Assembly (NCBI GenBank): GCA_965247915.1
Contig: OZ252048.1
Span: forward strand, 1,302,001-1,366,000
Length of the DNA stretch: 64,000 bases
Direction: 5' to 3'
Source of the DNA: JAKZRT01 sp965247915
GTDB lineage: Bacteria > Pseudomonadota > Alphaproteobacteria > Rhodobacterales > Rhodobacteraceae
The stretch's first letter is position 1. Each line of letters opens with the position of its first letter. The translations under genes and the position numbers were made by a program. Below the pieces are notes generated by a model that made no database searches, was not told the DNA's origin, and saw nothing but the letters and a program-made list of their open reading frames with translations. This document shows, in pieces, positions 52,509 to 61,293 of the stretch.

Positions 52509-53201
52509 GTGCACATCGAAGCGGTGCGTTTCCAGCCAAAGACAGCGGCCGACGAATTGTTCGCGCGGCTGCGCGCGCGCCTCTTTGACGGAAGTTTTGC
52601 CCCCGGCGAGACGATCTCGATCCGGCGAATCGCCCAGGCCGAGGGGGTCAGCGTGATCCCGGCGCGCGATGCGCTGCGCGGGCTTGTGGCCGAGGGCGCG
52701 CTCGAATTTCGCGATGCGCGGACCATCGTTGTGCCGGTGCTCGACGAAGCGACGCTTGGCGAATTGCGCTATTGTCGGCCGTCGCTGGAAGCGGAACTTG
52801 CCGAGCGCGCTTTTGCCCAACTTGCCGGTGCCCACGCCGAACTGGCAGTGCTGGACGACGATATCAGTGCCGCGATTCTGGCGCGCGATCTGGCGGCCTA
52901 TATGCAAACCAACCGGGCCTTTCATTTTCGCATCTACCGGGCGGCGGGCGCCCCGGTGTTGCAGAAACTTGCTGAATCGCTGTGGCTGCGCATCGGGCCG
53001 AGCCTGCGGATCATCTGCGAATCCTACGCCGGAATGCTGCCGGGATCGGATTACCACCAGCTGGCCATCGTGGCGCTGAGGGCCGGCAACCGGTCGGGGT
53101 TTCGCAAGGCCATCGAGGCCGACATCGCGCAGGGTATCGACGAGATTGCGCGCCACATCAACCGTTCACCGAACGCCCATCAAGAAGGACACGCGACATG
53201 A
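52509..53201 (+). CDS. GntR-family regulator (FCD domain)
   Basis: A 230-residue regulator starting at GTG 52509. The winged helix covers ADELFARLRARLFDGSFAPGETISIRRIAQAEGVSVIPARDALRGLVAEGAL (about residues 12-65 in pieces), followed by an all-helical FCD ligand domain with metal-type histidines (FHFRIYRAAG at about 140). Adjacent to polyamine import and aminotransferase genes, it probably responds to a polyamine or breakdown product. It overlaps the aminotransferase start by 4 bases (ATGA). Confidence 0.88.
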   Translation: MHIEAVRFQPKTAADELFARLRARLFDGSFAPGETISIRRIAQAEGVSVIPARDALRGLVAEGALEFRDARTIVVPVLDEATLGELRYCRPSLEAELAERAFAQLAGAHAELAVLDDDISAAILARDLAAYMQTNRAFHFRIYRAAGAPVLQKLAESLWLRIGPSLRIICESYAGMLPGSDYHQLAIVALRAGNRSGFRKAIEADIAQGIDEIARHINRSPNAHQEGHAT

Positions 53202-54589
53202 ACATCAGGGCCAACCACCTGCCGACCGCCGAGCTTCAGGCCTTGGACGCAGCCCACCATCTGCATCCGTTCACTGACGAGGCCGACCTGGCGCGCCGCG
53301 GGTCGCGGATCATCACCGGCGCCAAGGGGGTGATGCTGATCGACAGCGAGGGCCGTGAAATTCTGGATGGCATGGCGGGACTCTGGTGCACAAATATCGG
53401 GCATGGGCGCATAAAGCTGGCCGAGGCCGCTTATGCCCAGATGCAGCAACTAGCCTATTACAACACCTTTTTCATGACCTCGAACCCGCCGGCGATCGCG
53501 CTGGCGCAAAAGATTGCCCAGATCGCGCCGGGGCCGCTGAACCACGTGTTCTTCGCCTCGGGTGGGTCCGAGGCGAACGACACCAACATCCGGCTGGTGC
53601 GCCATTACTGGGCGTCGCAGGGCAAGCCTGAGAAGACCGTAATTTTCGCCCGCAAGAACGGCTATCACGGGTCGACCGTGGGTGCCGCCAGCCTCGGTGG
53701 GATGCAGGCGATGCACGCGCAGGGCGGGCTGCCGATTGCCGACATCGTGCATATCGACCAGCCCAATTGGTACGCCGAGGGTGGCGACAGCGACCCACAG
53801 GAATTCGGTCTGGAGCGCGCGCGGCAGCTGGAAGTCAAGATCGACGAGCTGGGCGAGGGTCGCGTCGCCGCCTTCATCGCCGAACCCGTGCAGGGGGCCG
53901 GCGGCGTGATCGTGCCGCCCGAAAGCTATTGGCCGGAAATTCAGCGCATCTGCGACGAACGCGAGATCTTGCTGATCGCCGACGAGGTCATCACCGGCTT
54001 TGGGCGTACTGGCGATATGTTTGCCACGCAGGGCTACGTCCTGACGCCGGACATCATGACGATCGCTAAAGGGCTGAGTTCGGGCTATGCGCCCATCGGC
54101 GGGTCGGTGGTGACCGATCAAGTGGCGCAGGTTCTGGCCGGGGCTGGCGAATTTTCGCACGGCTACACCTATTCGGGGCACCCGACCGCCTGTGCCGTGG
54201 CGCTGGAAAACCTGCGCATCCTCGAGGAAGAACAGATCGTCGAGACAGTGCGTGACGATACCGGGCCGTATCTGGCGGCGCGCTGGCAGGCGTTGGCCGA
54301 TCATCCGCTGGTCGGCGAGGCGTCGATCAAGGGCATGATGGCCAGCATCGCGCTGAGCCCCGACAAGAGCGCGCGGGCGCCGTTCGAGGTTGCGGGGACC
54401 GCCGGCAAACGCTGCCGCGACCATTGTCTCGGTGAAAACCTGATCAGCCGCCCGGTCGGCGACCGGATGGTGATCGCGCCGCCGCTGATCATCTCGCGGG
54501 CCGAGATCGACATGCTGATCGACCGGATTGCCCGGGCGCTGGATGCGACCGAGGCCGAGCTCAGAGAAGAGGGTTTGTTGGGGGGCTGA
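53198..54589 (+). CDS. Class III aminotransferase, putrescine/polyamine-pyruvate type
   Basis: A 463-residue PLP enzyme. GLWCTNIGHG (about residue 62), FASGGSEANDTNIRL (about 113-127), the YHGST motif, IADEVITGFGRTG (about 262-274, with the Asp that holds the PLP nitrogen) and the lysine of TIAKGLSSGYAPIGG (about 288) are typical of SpuC-like enzymes. It likely transfers the amino group of putrescine or a related amine to pyruvate. Coupling to the GntR gene and the divergent importer supports a polyamine uptake-and-use module. Confidence 0.88.
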   Translation: MNIRANHLPTAELQALDAAHHLHPFTDEADLARRGSRIITGAKGVMLIDSEGREILDGMAGLWCTNIGHGRIKLAEAAYAQMQQLAYYNTFFMTSNPPAIALAQKIAQIAPGPLNHVFFASGGSEANDTNIRLVRHYWASQGKPEKTVIFARKNGYHGSTVGAASLGGMQAMHAQGGLPIADIVHIDQPNWYAEGGDSDPQEFGLERARQLEVKIDELGEGRVAAFIAEPVQGAGGVIVPPESYWPEIQRICDEREILLIADEVITGFGRTGDMFATQGYVLTPDIMTIAKGLSSGYAPIGGSVVTDQVAQVLAGAGEFSHGYTYSGHPTACAVALENLRILEEEQIVETVRDDTGPYLAARWQALADHPLVGEASIKGMMASIALSPDKSARAPFEVAGTAGKRCRDHCLGENLISRPVGDRMVIAPPLIISRAEIDMLIDRIARALDATEAELREEGLLGG

Positions 54590-54757
54590 AGGGCCCAGGA
54601 TAATGTCCACGTGTGCGCAAGGTGTTAAGTGTTGATATATATGTATAAATGACCAGTTTACGACACGAAAACACCTAGCAATTGTGCCTCGGCGGCGGAT
54701 GGATTTCGTGACAGATCGATCGGTCAGCGGCGCCGTTCGCTTGCCCCTGGAAATTTG

Positions 54758-54783
54758 AAGGCCGCCGCAAATGCGGCGGCCTT
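54758..54783 (+). terminator. Strong GC hairpin downstream of the aminotransferase
   Basis: AAGGCCGCCGC and GCGGCGGCCTT form a perfect 11-bp stem with a 4-base loop. It lies about 170 bases after the aminotransferase stop. No long T-run follows, so termination efficiency is uncertain. Confidence 0.5.
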
Positions 54784-54951
54784 AGGAGCATCTCGATATC
54801 ACAATGTCCATGAGCTATACCTGAATTTGAAGTGAATCAGACTGGCTCCATGGGCACAGTATAGCACGAACCGGGCCGTTTTGTGTAATCACGATTGTCC
54901 GGCTCGGTGCTGTCGCGCGAATTCAAACTCGATAACGAGCTCCTACCTTTG

Positions 54952-55078
54952 CTAAAGCAGTTTGCACCTATCGCGCGTTACGCTCCGTCCCGGGCTTGAC
55001 CCGGGACCTCAACCGCAAATGCGAGGCCCCGAATCAGGTCCGTGGCGCGAATGGCTCAGATAGTGCACAAACCGCTTT
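54952..55078. repeat. Palindromic intergenic repeat, copy 2
   Basis: About 127 bp, similar to 30378-30505. The same GC-rich arms (GTCCCGGGCTTGACCCGGGA and GAGGCCCCGAATCAGGTCCG) are enclosed by more clearly complementary ends, AAAGCAGTTTGCAC and GTGCACAAACCGCTTT, so the whole unit is a nested palindrome. It resembles a small non-autonomous repeat, like REP or MITE elements. Confidence 0.75.
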
Positions 55079-55460
55079 GGGCGAATTTCTTGGAGGCGAG
55101 TACCGGAGGATGCAGCAGTGAGATTAATTATAAATTAAAACAATAGTATAAGTGAGTTTTAGAAATTCGAAATCACTCAACAAGACTCACACAAGGTACC
55201 TCGCTCAGGAATGGTGTTGGCGGAGACGAAGGGAGTTTTTCCCATGCCAACTAACCCTCTGTTTTTTGGAATATTATTGGGCAGTTTTAATTATACTGTA
55301 GCAAGGTATCGTAGCCAAAACGGCAAAGCAGACCCTACTTTCGGCACAGTCATCATTCAGAATTCGCAGGGAATCGAACCCACATAATCAGCACCAACAA
55401 CTTCCCCGGAATTCCTGCTCGTGCTACGCTAAACAAGTGGGCTGGACTTGTCTGCTTTAT

Positions 55461-55588
55461 TTCGGGGAGCAGGTCAATGGAAGTCAGCTTGAGTCGATTG
55501 TGAGCATTTGGAATCAAAATGTCACAGGTTTCCACTCTGATGGGTCACACACGTATATAATTGCCCCCATTTTATATGACGACGGACA
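55461..55588. mobile_element. IS end fragments abutting the truncated aminotransferase
   Basis: TTCGGGGAGCAGGTCA at 55461-55476 equals the outer end of the IS407-group element (copy 2, 62581-62596). CCATTTTATATGACGACGGA, ending at 55588, equals the right end of the IS3-type element at 58289-59798 (same bases at 59778-59798). The 128-base stretch is thus built from the termini of two different IS types, and its right edge cuts the DegT gene. Confidence 0.7.
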
Positions 55589-56012
55589 GCGTGCGATCGG
55601 ACATCGCTGCTCTGATTGAATCGACAGTAATGTTACCGGTCCATGGATCCACATCGACAAGAACTGGCGTTAACCTAGCCCATAGCGCCGGAGTAATGCT
55701 TGCATGGAAGCCAAAAACGGGAGCGATCACCTCGCTGCCTGCTGGCAAATTCAACGCTGTAAACGCCGAAAATATTGCGTTGGTTCCGCTATTTGTCGTG
55801 AGCACATAGGGCAATTGAAGCCAATTCGCAAGCTCATTTTCCAACTCGGCCACAACGCCGCTTCCGTCAGCAATTGAAATAGCCTTGCCTTTGTCAAGAT
55901 ACTTCTTGACAAAGGCAACCGTGTCAGAATGTAAAGAAGGCCAAACGGCGGTATTGGTGTCGAATACAGACTTTGGCCCCCCTTCGACAGCAAGTGCTTG
56001 TGTCAAACCCAC
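55572..56012 (-). pseudogene. DegT/DnrJ/EryC1-type aminotransferase, N-terminal fragment
   Basis: The start is set at GTG 56012, ten bases after a GGAGGG site at the hisF-like 3' end. The fragment reads TTNSGTNAIFSAFTALNLP (about residue 71-89), EVIAPVFGFHASITP and VDVDPWTGNI, the PLP-fold N-terminus of sugar aminotransferases. Host sequence ends at 55589; the last codons and stop come from an IS end. The lysine that would bind PLP lies in the missing part, so the enzyme is dead. It overlaps no other gene and closes the minus-strand cluster. Confidence 0.8.
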
Positions 56013-56014
56013 TC

Positions 56015-56830
56015 TTACGACCCTCCGAGGCAAAGTGCTGAGGAGGCAGGCCTTACGCTTATCCCCTCTGATAGCAGGTGCCTTTTTATTTCATCAGACG
56101 AGAAATTTCTGGGCAAACGGGGCGAATATAGCATGGAGCTTACAATCGCTGCGGATACATCAGTCTGTTTGAACACAGTCGAAACATCTTCTAGTGATCC
56201 TGCGCCACCCGATGCAATGACCGGAACTGATACAACAGAGCAAATTCTCTCTAGTAACTCAAGATCGTACCCTTCGTGCGTGCCGTCCCGGTCGATGCTA
56301 TTGATGACGACTTCGCCTGCCCCCAAATCAGTACCTTTCTGCGCCCATTCGACTACATCCATCCCTGTAAAGATCCTGGCACCATCTATAGCTATCTCAT
56401 ACCCGTTTGGAATGGTCGCCGACTTTTCCACTTTCTTGGCCTGCATACTCAGAACAATGCACTGCGAACCGAAGGTATACGCACCTTGCTTGATCAGTTT
56501 CGGGTTGCGAACAGCCATTGAATCGATGCTGATTTTTTCTGCACCTGATTTAAGAACATAGTGCATGTCCTCAACTGACCGAATGCCGCCGCCGACCGTA
56601 AATGGTACGAATATATTATCCGCCACAGTCTTTACCGTTTCGATATCCAGCCCGCGCTTTTCAGAACTCGCCATAATATCAAAGAAAATTATTTCATCAA
56701 TACCATCTGAATATAGTTTCTTCATCACATCGACAGCTGGCGATATAGGAATATTATCTTGGAATTTAACCGCCTTGGTTACCATTCCGCTAACGACATC
56801 GAGGCACGCGATTACGCGTTTTGTCAGCAT
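56015..56830 (-). CDS. HisF-like cyclase subunit with altered active site
   Basis: A 271-residue TIM barrel of the HisF family. The first catalytic aspartate is kept (RVIACLDV, D11 in the same numbering as Thermotoga HisF), as are the phosphate-binding FTVGGGIRS (about 77-85) and IASGGAGS (about 214). The second catalytic aspartate is not: where HisF has AIDAKR at 130, this has SMQAKK, so residue 130 is glutamine. SIDRDGT near 187 is normal. It overlaps the HisH-like gene and is probably its partner. HisF/HisH paralogues outside histidine synthesis serve amidation in surface-sugar clusters; that or another role is possible here. Confidence 0.85.
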   Translation of the reverse strand: MLTKRVIACLDVVSGMVTKAVKFQDNIPISPAVDVMKKLYSDGIDEIIFFDIMASSEKRGLDIETVKTVADNIFVPFTVGGGIRSVEDMHYVLKSGAEKISIDSMAVRNPKLIKQGAYTFGSQCIVLSMQAKKVEKSATIPNGYEIAIDGARIFTGMDVVEWAQKGTDLGAGEVVINSIDRDGTHEGYDLELLERICSVVSVPVIASGGAGSLEDVSTVFKQTDVSAAIVSSMLYSPRLPRNFSSDEIKRHLLSEGISVRPASSALCLGGS

Positions 56831-57450
56831 TTTGTAGTCATCCGGGCAAAATTGGCCAGCATTTGTAGGCCAACTGGTCCACTCTTCTCAATGTGGAATT
56901 GCGTCGCCCAAATGTTATCCTTTGCTATTGCGGCGGTCGATGCGCCTCCATAGTCAGTTGTTGCAATAACGACGCCTGGATCTTTAGGAAAGGCGTGGTA
57001 GGAATTTACGAAATAACAATGGCTGTTTTGCGCTACGCCCTCAAAAAGGGGGTGATCTTTTTGGAATGTGAGAGAATTCCATCCAATCTGCGGAACCCTA
57101 ATTACATCTGAGTCAAAACTTCGGATGTTGCCCGTTAACCAACCAAACCCGGTGGTATCGCCCTCCTCGCTCTGTTCGAACAATATCTGCAGACCAATAC
57201 AGATACCCAGGAATGACTTTTTTTCTTCAATAACAGAATACTGCAATGGCGCGACCAGACCAAGGCTGCGCAGCGATTCTATCGTCGCCAATGCGGAGCC
57301 GACACCCGGAAGAATAATGCGCTCTACACGCTCAAAATCTTCTGCATTTTTTATGTTCATATGAGCCACACCAATGGTGTCCAAGGCGGATGCTACACTT
57401 CTAGAATTCCCAGCATAGTAATCCACAATTCCCAGCATATTGCTCCCCAT
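56824..57450 (-). CDS. HisH-like glutamine amidotransferase
   Basis: A 208-residue class I glutaminase. The triad is present: C84 in FLGICIGLQILF, H186 and E188 in WATQFHIEKS. The oxyanion region PGVGSA (about residue 48) is also normal. It would feed ammonia through the HisF-like barrel. The start may be ATG 57450 or 57438; GGGGAG lies before the second. It overlaps the hisF-like start by 7 bases, so the two are coupled. Confidence 0.87.
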   Translation of the reverse strand: MGSNMLGIVDYYAGNSRSVASALDTIGVAHMNIKNAEDFERVERIILPGVGSALATIESLRSLGLVAPLQYSVIEEKKSFLGICIGLQILFEQSEEGDTTGFGWLTGNIRSFDSDVIRVPQIGWNSLTFQKDHPLFEGVAQNSHCYFVNSYHAFPKDPGVVIATTDYGGASTAAIAKDNIWATQFHIEKSGPVGLQMLANFARMTTKC

Positions 57451-57474
57451 ACGTTTAAAATCGGACTCTACAAA

Positions 57475-58248
57475 CTAACGTAGTCTTCGGCTGATCGCAT
57501 CGCGTTCCGCCAGTGTTAGCCAACTTTCATAGAGTTTGGAAGTGCTAAAAACGCTGGCAAGCAGGTCTTGGTTGCGTGCATCAAACAAGCCTCTGCCCAA
57601 GATTGCTCCAAAACCAAATTCCCAGACTTGCGCCAATTGTCTTGCAGACAGGATTCCACCACCCCACCAGACATCACCCTCTATCTCTCCGGAGATATGG
57701 CGCACAAGATCAAAGTCAACACCTGTATTGCCTAAGGCTGCGTTTATGTCTGTAATCGCTACCCCAACGTTATCCGCAGCATTAATAGCCCGAATCGCAT
57801 CATAAAGATCGGTTTTTGTGGGATTTGTGAAAGCATTAGCGACCAGATGTCTACCCGAAAAATCAATAGCCACGCCCAGTCTATCTCCAGCCGCAGAATT
57901 TGAGAACTTTGTCAACAATTCAGTGTCCAGGGCTCCACTCTTGAACAGAGCGGAGCAAACCAGAACCTTCTGGAACCCGTCGCGAAGAAGACCCTCTACT
58001 GCTGAGGGTTGATGAATACCGCCAGAGATAGCAAATCGTTGCGGCCAACGCTGGACGACACCGTCAAACATATTTTTCTTTCGGGAACCAATCAAAGCAC
58101 TATCAAGATCTACGAGACAAATTTCGTGATCTGTCTGCGCCAGAACTTTGAGGATATCCACAATCTCAATAGAGTTCCAGATTGTATGACGTCCGTCGCG
58201 GATATCTACATGAAGCCGTATCGGGGTTGTGCTCATAGGAAAGCTCAT
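57475..58248 (-). CDS. Divergent HisA-like isomerase
   Basis: A TIM-barrel protein of about 257 residues from ATG 58248 (or 254 from ATG 58236). It keeps both catalytic aspartates of HisA in RLHVDIRDGRH and LGVAIDFSGRHL, plus phosphate-gripping AISGGIHQ, VWWGGGIL and AILGRGLFD. Overall similarity to typical HisA looks low. The open frame continues to 58332, but the IS3 left end at 58289 shows that this part is not original. Together with the HisH- and HisF-like genes it forms a compact minus-strand set. Confidence 0.75.
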   Translation of the reverse strand: MSFPMSTTPIRLHVDIRDGRHTIWNSIEIVDILKVLAQTDHEICLVDLDSALIGSRKKNMFDGVVQRWPQRFAISGGIHQPSAVEGLLRDGFQKVLVCSALFKSGALDTELLTKFSNSAAGDRLGVAIDFSGRHLVANAFTNPTKTDLYDAIRAINAADNVGVAITDINAALGNTGVDFDLVRHISGEIEGDVWWGGGILSARQLAQVWEFGFGAILGRGLFDARNQDLLASVFSTSKLYESWLTLAERDAISRRLR

Positions 58249-58373
58249 TTGAATATCGTTGCCATGCTTAGGAATTTCCAAACAAGGCTGTCTGACGTCA
58301 GCGCCTTTGGGACAGATATGAGGGTTTAGCATCAGGAGGATTTCTGGTTCATCGCAACCGTCAAGGAGTGAAG

Positions 58374-58748
58374 ATGAACAAGCAATCCGGAACCAGCAAA
58401 GCCTCGGCTGACAGGCTGGTCAAAACCATCCGCCGCAAGACCCGGCAAACGTATTCAGCCGAGGAGAAGATCCGCATTGTTTTGGCGGGTCTTCGGGGCG
58501 AGGAAAGCATCTCAGCACTGTGTCGCCGCGAGGGCATCTCAGAGAGTCTGTATTACAGCTGGTCCAAGGAGTTCCCCGAAGCAGGGAAACGCCGTCTGTC
58601 CGGCGATACGGCGCGTCAGGCGACGTCACCCGAGGTGAAGGAGCTACGTTCTGAGGCCTTGGCATTGAAAGAATGTGTGGCCGACCTGATCCTGGAAAAC
58701 CGTCTGCTCAAAAAAAGCATGACAGGGGATGGGGGATACGAGGAATGA
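58374..58748 (+). CDS. IS3-family transposase OrfA (124 residues)
   Basis: An HTH protein starting at ATG 58374 after a GGAG site. The region TYSAEEKIRIVLAGLRGEESISALCRREG (in part about residues 25-53) followed by ISESLYYSWSKEF is the Tnp_1-like DNA-binding domain; a leucine-rich coil (LKECVADLILENRLLKKS) closes it. It overlaps OrfB by 4 bases (ATGA). Confidence 0.92.
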   Translation: MNKQSGTSKASADRLVKTIRRKTRQTYSAEEKIRIVLAGLRGEESISALCRREGISESLYYSWSKEFPEAGKRRLSGDTARQATSPEVKELRSEALALKECVADLILENRLLKKSMTGDGGYEE

Positions 58749-59725
58749 GGTATCCAGCGTCAGAGAAGTTGGAAATCATCCGCACCGTTGAGGGGTCCCA
58801 TCTGCCTGCGAAGCAAACCTTGGATATGCTGGGCATTCCGCGCACCACATTCTACCGATGGTATGACCGCTATGTCGAAGGCGGCTTTGACGCCCTGGCG
58901 GATCGCTCACCCTGCCCAAAGTCGGTCTGGAACCGCATTCCCCAAGATCGGCGAGACGATCTGATTGAATTTGCACTGGAGCACGAGGCGCTGACGACCC
59001 GGGAACTGGCGGTAAAGTATACCGATGAGAAGCAGTATTTTATCTCTGAATCATCGGTTTACCGCTTTCTGAAGGAAGCTGATCTGATCACCGCGCCCGA
59101 CTATGTTGTGATCAAAGCTGCCGACGAGTTCACGGACAAAACCACCGCTATCAACCAGATGTGGCAAACCGACTTCACCTACTTCAGGATCATTGGCTGG
59201 GGTTGGTATTATCTCAGCACGATCCTGGACGATTACAGCCGCTACATCATCGCCTGGAAGCTCTGCACAAACATGCGGGCCGAGGACGTGGCGGCGACGA
59301 TTGAGCTGGCCCTGGCGGCGTCAGGTTGTGATCAGGCGGTTGTGAGACACAAGCCCCGTCTGCTGAGCGATAACGGCTCTTGCTACATCTCTGGCGACCT
59401 GGCCGAATGGCTCGAGGATCGACAGATGGACCACGTTCGCGGTGCGCCGTTCCATCCGCAAACCCAGGGGAAGATCGAGCGCTGGCATCAGACGATGAAG
59501 AACCGGGTTTTGCTGGAAAACTACTATCTGCCCGGCGATCTTAAACGCCAGATCGGGGCCTTCGTCGATTACTACAACAACCAGCGCTACCACGAGAGCC
59601 TGAACAACGTCACACCCGCCGACGTCTACTTCGGGCGCGGCAAGGCCATCATCAGAGAAAGGGAAAAGATCAAGAAACTGACAATCCGACAACGCCGCTT
59701 GCAACATCAAAAACTCGCGGCATAA
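58745..59725 (+). CDS. IS3-family transposase OrfB (DDE)
   Basis: A 326-residue transposase starting on the OrfA stop. It has a second HTH region (LPAKQTLDMLGIPRTTFYRWY) and an rve core: QTDFTYFRIIGWGWYYLSTI with the first Asp, LLSDNGSCYIS with the second and GKIERWHQTMKNRVLL with the Glu. It seems complete. Confidence 0.93.
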   Translation: MRYPASEKLEIIRTVEGSHLPAKQTLDMLGIPRTTFYRWYDRYVEGGFDALADRSPCPKSVWNRIPQDRRDDLIEFALEHEALTTRELAVKYTDEKQYFISESSVYRFLKEADLITAPDYVVIKAADEFTDKTTAINQMWQTDFTYFRIIGWGWYYLSTILDDYSRYIIAWKLCTNMRAEDVAATIELALAASGCDQAVVRHKPRLLSDNGSCYISGDLAEWLEDRQMDHVRGAPFHPQTQGKIERWHQTMKNRVLLENYYLPGDLKRQIGAFVDYYNNQRYHESLNNVTPADVYFGRGKAIIREREKIKKLTIRQRRLQHQKLAA

Positions 59726-59813
59726 TCAATCACACAAACGAACCAGAGCCTCCAAAACTCAAACCGCTCTGATGTCCCATTTTATATGACGACGGACATT
59801 TCAATGCCAAGGC

Positions 59814-60121
59814 TGTCAATGAGCGTTCAAAAGTGACCCGGCTTCAGCGTTTAAAAGTGACCCACCCGTGATGAGGCAAAGCCAGCAGGCGAGATGCCCT
59901 CAAATAGCGAGCTCGTCTGCTGGCTTTGTTTGCGCTGCGGTTTATTGTTTTCGGGCCCTTTTACTCTGAGCGAACCGGTAGGATGTGTTTCCGGTTTCGA
60001 TTATGGAGCAATGATGTGTCACCCTGTCGAGGAGCGCGGTTGTCATCTTGGGATCGCCGAAGACGGAGACCCATTCACCGAACTCCAGGTTGGTGGTGAT
60101 GATGACGCTGACCGTCGTGGC
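59814..60121 (-). pseudogene. istB: IS21-family end with istB 3' fragment
   Basis: From 59814, TGTCAATGAGCGTTCAAAAG and a second AAAAGTGACCC look like the repeated terminal motifs of IS21 elements. On the minus strand 60121-59942 encodes VIITTNLEFGEWVSVFGDPK, then TALLDRVTHHCSIIETGN and a short basic end, the C-terminus of the IstB ATPase. The rest of istB and all of istA are missing. The remnant is joined to unrelated sequence at about 60121. Confidence 0.8.
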
Positions 60122-60432
60122 GAGAAAGGGCGAATTGCTCGATCTACCCGCAAGGGTCGCAGATCTGGCAGCTGGAGCTTTGAAGCAAAAAATCGAAGAT
60201 TTTGTAGGAGAAATCGGTTTGAAATCAATAACTTTTAGTTAGATGGGCGCGTCTCACACCGGAAATGAGTGTGGTTGCCGAAACGGGCTTACGAGAACCA
60301 CTGGTGGTTATCGCTGATTTCCCAGGAATTTGGTCGCCTTTGTCCTGCTGTGGTATTCTGTTGAAAAAGTCTTCTTGATTTTAGATCGTCTCGCTGATTC
60401 AATCTCTGCATTGATGCGGGGGATTGGCGGCG
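60122..60432 (+). other. Unassigned join between IS21 and IS1182 remnants
   Basis: A plus-strand frame ending at TAG 60240 reads ELLDLPARVADLAAGALKQK and on for about 20 residues. It could be the C-terminal helix of some larger gene (the pattern would suit a chemoreceptor-like coil), but this is a guess. From about 60250 the sequence probably belongs to the left end of the IS1182-type element; no precise boundary was found. Confidence 0.35.
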
Positions 60433-61293
60433 ATGTTGGGACCGAAGCAAGAGGCACAGAGCGCGCTTTTCTATGACTTCTCGATAGAAGACCACGTCCC
60501 GCAAGATCATCTGCTGCGGTCGATTGATCGCTTCGTCGATCTGTCCTGCATCCGCCAGCATCTCGCGCCATTTTACAGCTCAACCGGCCGCCCTTCGATT
60601 GATCCTGAGCTGCTGATCCGCATGCTGCTGGTGGGCTACTGCCTGGGCATCCGCTCGGAGCGGAGGCTGTGCGAGGAAGTGCATCTCAATCTGGCGTATC
60701 GCTGGTTTTGCCGCCTGGACCTGACAGATCAGGTGCCTGACCACTCGACATTCTCAAAGAACCGGCATGGCCGTTTCCGTGACAGTGACCTGCTGCGTCA
60801 TCTCTTTGAGACGGTCGTGGCGCGTTGCATTGCCGAGGGGCTGGTCAGTGGCCAGCGCTTTGCGGCGGATGCCAGTCTCATTGAGGCCGACGCAAATAAA
60901 CAGAACTCCACCGCCAAAGAAGATTGGGATCACAGCACGATTGACCCCGATGACGCACCTCGTGCGGTGCGGGAATATCTCGACGTTCTGGATGACGCGG
61001 CCTTTGGCGCGGCGACGACCGTTGAACCGAAGTTCACGTCTCACTCCGACCCATCCAGTCAATGGACAGCGGCCCGCAAAGGTCCTGCGTTCTTTGCCTA
61101 TTCAACCAATTATCTGATCGATACTGATCACGGTGTCATCGTGGACGTGGAAGCCACACGATCAATCCGACAGGCGGAGGTCGGGTCTGTGCGTACAATG
61201 CTGGATCGGGTCAAAGAAGGGTTTGGCCTGCATCCAGAGCGCATCATTGCTGACACGGCTTATGGTTCAGGCCCCATGCTTGGATGGTTGTGA
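60433..61293 (+). pseudogene. IS1182-family transposase, 3' truncated
   Basis: About 286 residues of a DDE transposase: ALFYDFSIEDHVPQDHLLRSID near the start, PSIDPELLIRMLLVGYCLGI, FAADASLIEADANK with the first Asp and IIADTAYGSGPMLGWL with the second. The frame ends by TGA at 61291-61293, where the IS407-group copy 2 begins a few bases later. The remaining third with the catalytic Glu is missing and is not seen after that IS. Confidence 0.85.

Larger units (their letters stand above)
54590..55436. other. Gene-poor region after the aminotransferase
   Basis: About 850 bases without a supportable gene. It contains a hairpin at 54758-54783, the second copy of the palindromic repeat (54952-55078) and, from about 55100, AT-rich sequence that leads into the AT-richer island. 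Short frames here lack start context and family features. Confidence 0.5.
58289..59798 (+). mobile_element. IS3-family element (1510 bp) upstream of the HisA-like gene
   Basis: Left end TGTCTGACGTCAGCGCCTTT and right end (other strand) TGTCCGTCGTCATATAAAAT share TGTC, CGTCA and, farther in, TGGGACA and GGGTTT/CGGTTT. It contains two overlapping transposase genes. No target duplication is visible. The right-end sequence occurs again alone at 55567-55588. Insertion here separates the his-like operon from its former upstream DNA. Confidence 0.8.

Noticed and set aside
53450..54610. 386-residue minus-strand ORF opposite the aminotransferase
   Set aside because: Antisense shadow of a clear class III aminotransferase; no recognisable domain.
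55437..55619. 60-residue plus-strand ORF
   Set aside because: It consists of IS end fragments and antisense DegT sequence.
58249..58332. Extended N-terminus of the HisA-like protein to 58332
   Set aside because: The IS3 left end begins at 58289, so the extension is transposon sequence in chance frame; HisA-like similarity starts after ATG 58248.
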